Shown here one piece after another: positions 5,971 through 8,376 of a DNA stretch of 8,376 nt. Every line of letters begins with the position of its first letter. Position 1 is the first letter of the stretch. The DNA lies in NCBI GenBank assembly GCA_001799475.1, contig MGTN01000168.1, forward strand, positions 19,148 to 27,523. Direction: 5' to 3'. A program made the position numbers and the translations under genes. This stretch comes from Desulfovibrionales bacterium GWA2_65_9 (GTDB lineage: Bacteria > Desulfobacterota > Desulfovibrionia > Desulfovibrionales > Desulfovibrionaceae). The notes below the pieces were generated by a model that saw only the letters and a program-made list of their open reading frames with translations, did no database searches and was not told the origin of the DNA.

Positions 5971-6915
5971 ATGCCCTTTCGCAGAAAAAAGATCTCCATC
6001 ATCGGCGCGGGCCAAGTGGGCGCAACCTGCGCGCTCATGGCCGCCAGCCGCGACATGGGCGACGTGGTGCTGCTCGACCGCGACGCGGGCACGGCCAAGG
6101 GCAAGGCGCTGGACATCCTCCAGGCCGGAGCGGTTCAGCTCTTCGACGGCACGGTGCGCGGCACCATCGACTACGCCGACACGGCAGGCTCCGACGTGGT
6201 GGTGGTCACCGCAGGCTCCCCGCGCAGGCCCGGGCTCACCCGCGACGACCTGCTGGCCATCAACGCCGGCGTGGTGGCCTCCTGCTGCCGCGAGATCAAG
6301 CGCAGCTCGCCCGAGGCCGTGGTCATCATCGTCACCAACCCGCTCGACGCCATGACCTTCATCGCCAGCCGCGAACTCGGCTTCCCGCGCCAGCGGGTGC
6401 TGGGCATGGCCGGGGTGCTCGACTCCGCGCGCTTCCGCAGCTTCGTGGCCGAGGAGCTTCAGGTCAGCGTGCGCGACGTGCAGGCCCTGGTCCTGGGCGG
6501 CCACGGCGGCAGCATGGTGCCCATGCCCCGGCACTGCTTCGTGGGCGGCGTGCCGCTGACGCAGCTTCTGGCCCCGGAGCGCATCCAGGCCCTGGTCGAG
6601 CGCGCAAGGCTGGGCGGCGACGAGATCGTGGGCCTGCTCGCCACCGGCTCGGCCTACTACGCGCCAGCCGCCAGCATCGTGCAGATGGCCGAGGCTGTGC
6701 TGCGCAACCAGCGGCGCATCCTGCCCTGCGCGGCGCTTCTGGAGGGCGAGTACGGCGTGTCCGGGCTCTTTGTGGGCGTGCCCTGCCTGCTCGGCGGCGG
6801 CGGCCTGGAAAAGGTCTGCGAATTCGAGCTGGACGCGACCGAGCGCGCGGCCTTCGAGCATTCCGTGGCCCGGGTGCGCGCCCTGGTGGACGACCTCTCC
6901 CGCCTGGGACTCTAG
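5971..6915 (+). CDS. mdh: Malate dehydrogenase, NAD-dependent, LDH-like type
   Basis: The 314-residue protein has the usual family length. It has the Rossmann motif IGAGQVGAT (11-19), followed by an acidic residue after strand two (D36 in VVLLDRD), which indicates NAD preference. Active-site residues are in place: SPRRPGLTR (83-91) supplies R85 and R91, TNPLDAMT (122-129) the cofactor-loop Asn, AGVLDSARF (147-155) D151 and R154, and GGHGGSMVP (176-184) the catalytic H178. R85 occupies the position that is Gln in lactate dehydrogenase, which favours oxaloacetate/malate over pyruvate/lactate. Late motifs GEYGVSGLFVGVP and LLGGGGLEKV are also typical. The enzyme interconverts malate and oxaloacetate in the cytoplasmic C4-dicarboxylate pathway. 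The sensor gene starts 11 bp after its stop, so the two are probably co-transcribed. Confidence 0.93.
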   Translation: MPFRRKKISIIGAGQVGATCALMAASRDMGDVVLLDRDAGTAKGKALDILQAGAVQLFDGTVRGTIDYADTAGSDVVVVTAGSPRRPGLTRDDLLAINAGVVASCCREIKRSSPEAVVIIVTNPLDAMTFIASRELGFPRQRVLGMAGVLDSARFRSFVAEELQVSVRDVQALVLGGHGGSMVPMPRHCFVGGVPLTQLLAPERIQALVERARLGGDEIVGLLATGSAYYAPAASIVQMAEAVLRNQRRILPCAALLEGEYGVSGLFVGVPCLLGGGGLEKVCEFELDATERAAFEHSVARVRALVDDLSRLGL

Positions 6916-6926
6916 CCAGCGCAGCC

Positions 6927-8376
6927 ATGAGAGCCCGCGCCGCCATCTGCCTCTGCCTGGCCCTGCTCCTTTCGGCCAGCCTGTGCCTGCCCCAGACGGC
7001 CCAGGCCGAGCCGGTGCGCAAGAGCGTGTTGTTCCTGAACTCCTACCACAACGGCTATGCCTGGTCCGACGACATCCTGACGGGTCTGCGCTCCTTCTTC
7101 GCCGAGTCCGGCTATGCCGTGGACCTGCAGATCGAGTACATGGACACCAAGCGCTTCGCCACGCCGGAGCGCGAAAAGGCGCTGTTCGAATTCTACCGCG
7201 AGAAGTTCAAGGGCGCGCGCTTCGACGTCATCATCGCCTCCGACGACTTCGCCTACAACTTCATCCTGGACTACCAGGACAGGCTCCTTCCCGGCGTGCC
7301 CGTGGTCTTCTGCGGGGTCAACGACTTCAAGCCGCAGCGCCTGCAGGGCATCGAGAACATCACCGGCGTGGTCGAGAACGTGGACTTCGAGGCCACCCTG
7401 CGCCTGGCCGCGCGCCTGCACCCGGACCTGCAGCGCATGGTCGTCATCGGCGACCGCTCGGTCACCGGCATGGCCATCCAGGGCCAGATCCGCGAGGTGG
7501 CCCCGAAGCTCAAGGGCATCCTGGACCTGGAATTCTGGGATGACCTGCCGCTCGGCGAGATTCTGGAGCGCCTGGGCACCATGCCCAAGGACGCCATGCT
7601 CTTCGTCATCCCCATCTACCTGGAGCGCGACGGCAAGCTCTATTCGGCGGACGAGGTGGTGGCGGTGATCGCGGCCAACGTGACCATGCCGGTCTTCAGC
7701 TGCTGGCGGTTTCTGCTGGGCCACGGCATGGTCGGCGGACGCCTGCACAGCGGCGTGGACCACGGCCGCATGGCCGCGCGCCTGGCCTTGCGCATCCTGA
7801 CCGGGGAGAAGCCGGCGAACATCCCGGTGGTGGAGCGTTTCGACGACCCTTACGCCTTTGACTACAACGTGCTGCGGCGGCTCTCCATCCCCCTCTCGAA
7901 CCTGCCCCAGGGCAGCGAGGTCATCAACGAGCCGTACGCCTTCTACACCATCAACAAGGGCCTGTTCTGGACCATCATCGTCAGCCTGGTGACCCTGGTC
8001 TTCATCCTGGTGCTGCTGGTGGCCAGCATCAGCCAGCGCCGCCGCATCCAGGAGCGCGTCAACGACCAGCTCTCGTTCCTCAAGATCCTGATGAACGCCA
8101 TCCCGCTGCCCATCTACTCGCTGGGCCGCATGGGCGCCTTCCAGGACTGCAACCTGGCCTTTGAGCACTTCTTCGGCGTCACCCGCGAGGGCATCGCCGG
8201 GCGCCTGCCGCAGGACATCGGCGACCCGGCCGTGGCCGGCGCGGACTGCCTGCGCGACGAGGTGGACCGCCAGCTGCTTGCGGCCCCGGGCGCGCGGATC
8301 TATGAATGCTCGCTCGACGCGGCCCACGGCGGCGTGCGCTCCATGATCGTGAGCAAGGCCACCTACCGCAGCGCCA
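6927..8376 (+). CDS. Membrane sensor: periplasmic ABC substrate-binding-like domain, TM helix, PAS (3' end outside the window)
   Basis: The frame is open from the ATG at 6927 to the window edge (483 residues seen, no stop). Residues 1-27 are a signal peptide ending AQA before E28. Residues 31-325 resemble an ABC-transporter substrate-binding domain of the type fused to sensors (opening VLFLNSYHNGYAWSDDI; later DVIIASDDFAYNF, VPVVFCGVND, VVIGDRSVTG). One strong transmembrane helix spans about 346-368, followed by QRRRIQERVNDQ, a charged juxtamembrane helix. A PAS-like domain starts near 382 (LSFLKILMNAIPLPIYSL) with CNLAFEHFFGVTREGIAG typical of PAS. The substrate-binding domain should sit in the periplasm and signal to a cytoplasmic output, probably a histidine kinase or GGDEF/EAL module lying beyond the window. 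The ligand is unknown. No clear Shine-Dalgarno sequence precedes the ATG (CCAGCGCAGCC), and mdh ends 11 bp upstream, so translational coupling is likely. Confidence 0.85.
   Translation, partial: MRARAAICLCLALLLSASLCLPQTAQAEPVRKSVLFLNSYHNGYAWSDDILTGLRSFFAESGYAVDLQIEYMDTKRFATPEREKALFEFYREKFKGARFDVIIASDDFAYNFILDYQDRLLPGVPVVFCGVNDFKPQRLQGIENITGVVENVDFEATLRLAARLHPDLQRMVVIGDRSVTGMAIQGQIREVAPKLKGILDLEFWDDLPLGEILERLGTMPKDAMLFVIPIYLERDGKLYSADEVVAVIAANVTMPVFSCWRFLLGHGMVGGRLHSGVDHGRMAARLALRILTGEKPANIPVVERFDDPYAFDYNVLRRLSIPLSNLPQGSEVINEPYAFYTINKGLFWTIIVSLVTLVFILVLLVASISQRRRIQERVNDQLSFLKILMNAIPLPIYSLGRMGAFQDCNLAFEHFFGVTREGIAGRLPQDIGDPAVAGADCLRDEVDRQLLAAPGARIYECSLDAAHGGVRSMIVSKATYRSA

Noticed and set aside
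6912..8327. 471-codon minus-strand frame opposite the sensor gene
   Set aside because: It is antisense to a sensor frame with clear signal peptide, binding domain, transmembrane helix and PAS; the His/Gln/Val/Gly-rich product is typical of a shadow.

Overview
The window is dense, GC-rich bacterial chromosome: little non-coding space, G/C-dominated third positions and Shine-Dalgarno starts. The gene set is a c-di-GMP-type HD-GYP protein, a PHP/endonuclease Q-like nuclease fused to a UvrD helicase, a single-domain metallo-beta-lactamase hydrolase, an LDH-like malate dehydrogenase, and a periplasmic-binding-protein/PAS membrane sensor. This combination resembles Desulfovibrio and related sulfate reducers. 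That placement rests on protein style alone and is an inference. I see no tRNA, rRNA, CRISPR array, insertion sequence or phage gene.

Layout, left to right. (1) 1-783 is the 3' part of an HD-GYP gene that begins before the window. (2) 784-1127 is a gene-free gap with less extreme base composition. (3) 1128-4415 is a 1095-residue protein joining an endonuclease Q-like PHP nuclease with its zinc-binding segment to a complete SF1A (UvrD/Rep/PcrA) helicase. It ends in a motif resembling a sliding-clamp-binding peptide. (4) 4416-4532 holds a good sigma70-type promoter with an inverted repeat over its -10. (5) 4533-5282 encodes an AHL-lactonase-like metallo-beta-lactamase protein. (6) 5283-5486 carries a short direct repeat, a weak plus-strand terminator candidate and a convincing minus-strand terminator. 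(7) 5487-5801, minus strand, encodes a small exported protein built partly from a degenerate 6-bp tandem repeat. (8) 5971-6915 encodes malate dehydrogenase. (9) 6927 to the window end encodes a membrane sensor whose output domain is cut off.

How the genes may work together: most look like separate transcription units. The metallo-beta-lactamase gene has its own promoter, and the small exported-protein gene is divergent from mdh and has its own terminator. The clear exception is mdh and the sensor gene, which lie 11 bp apart; the sensor lacks an obvious Shine-Dalgarno sequence and is probably translationally coupled to mdh. The most interesting element is the nuclease-helicase fusion. It looks like a single-polypeptide DNA repair machine that could nick next to a deaminated or abasic base and then unwind the nicked strand, possibly tethered to the replication clamp.
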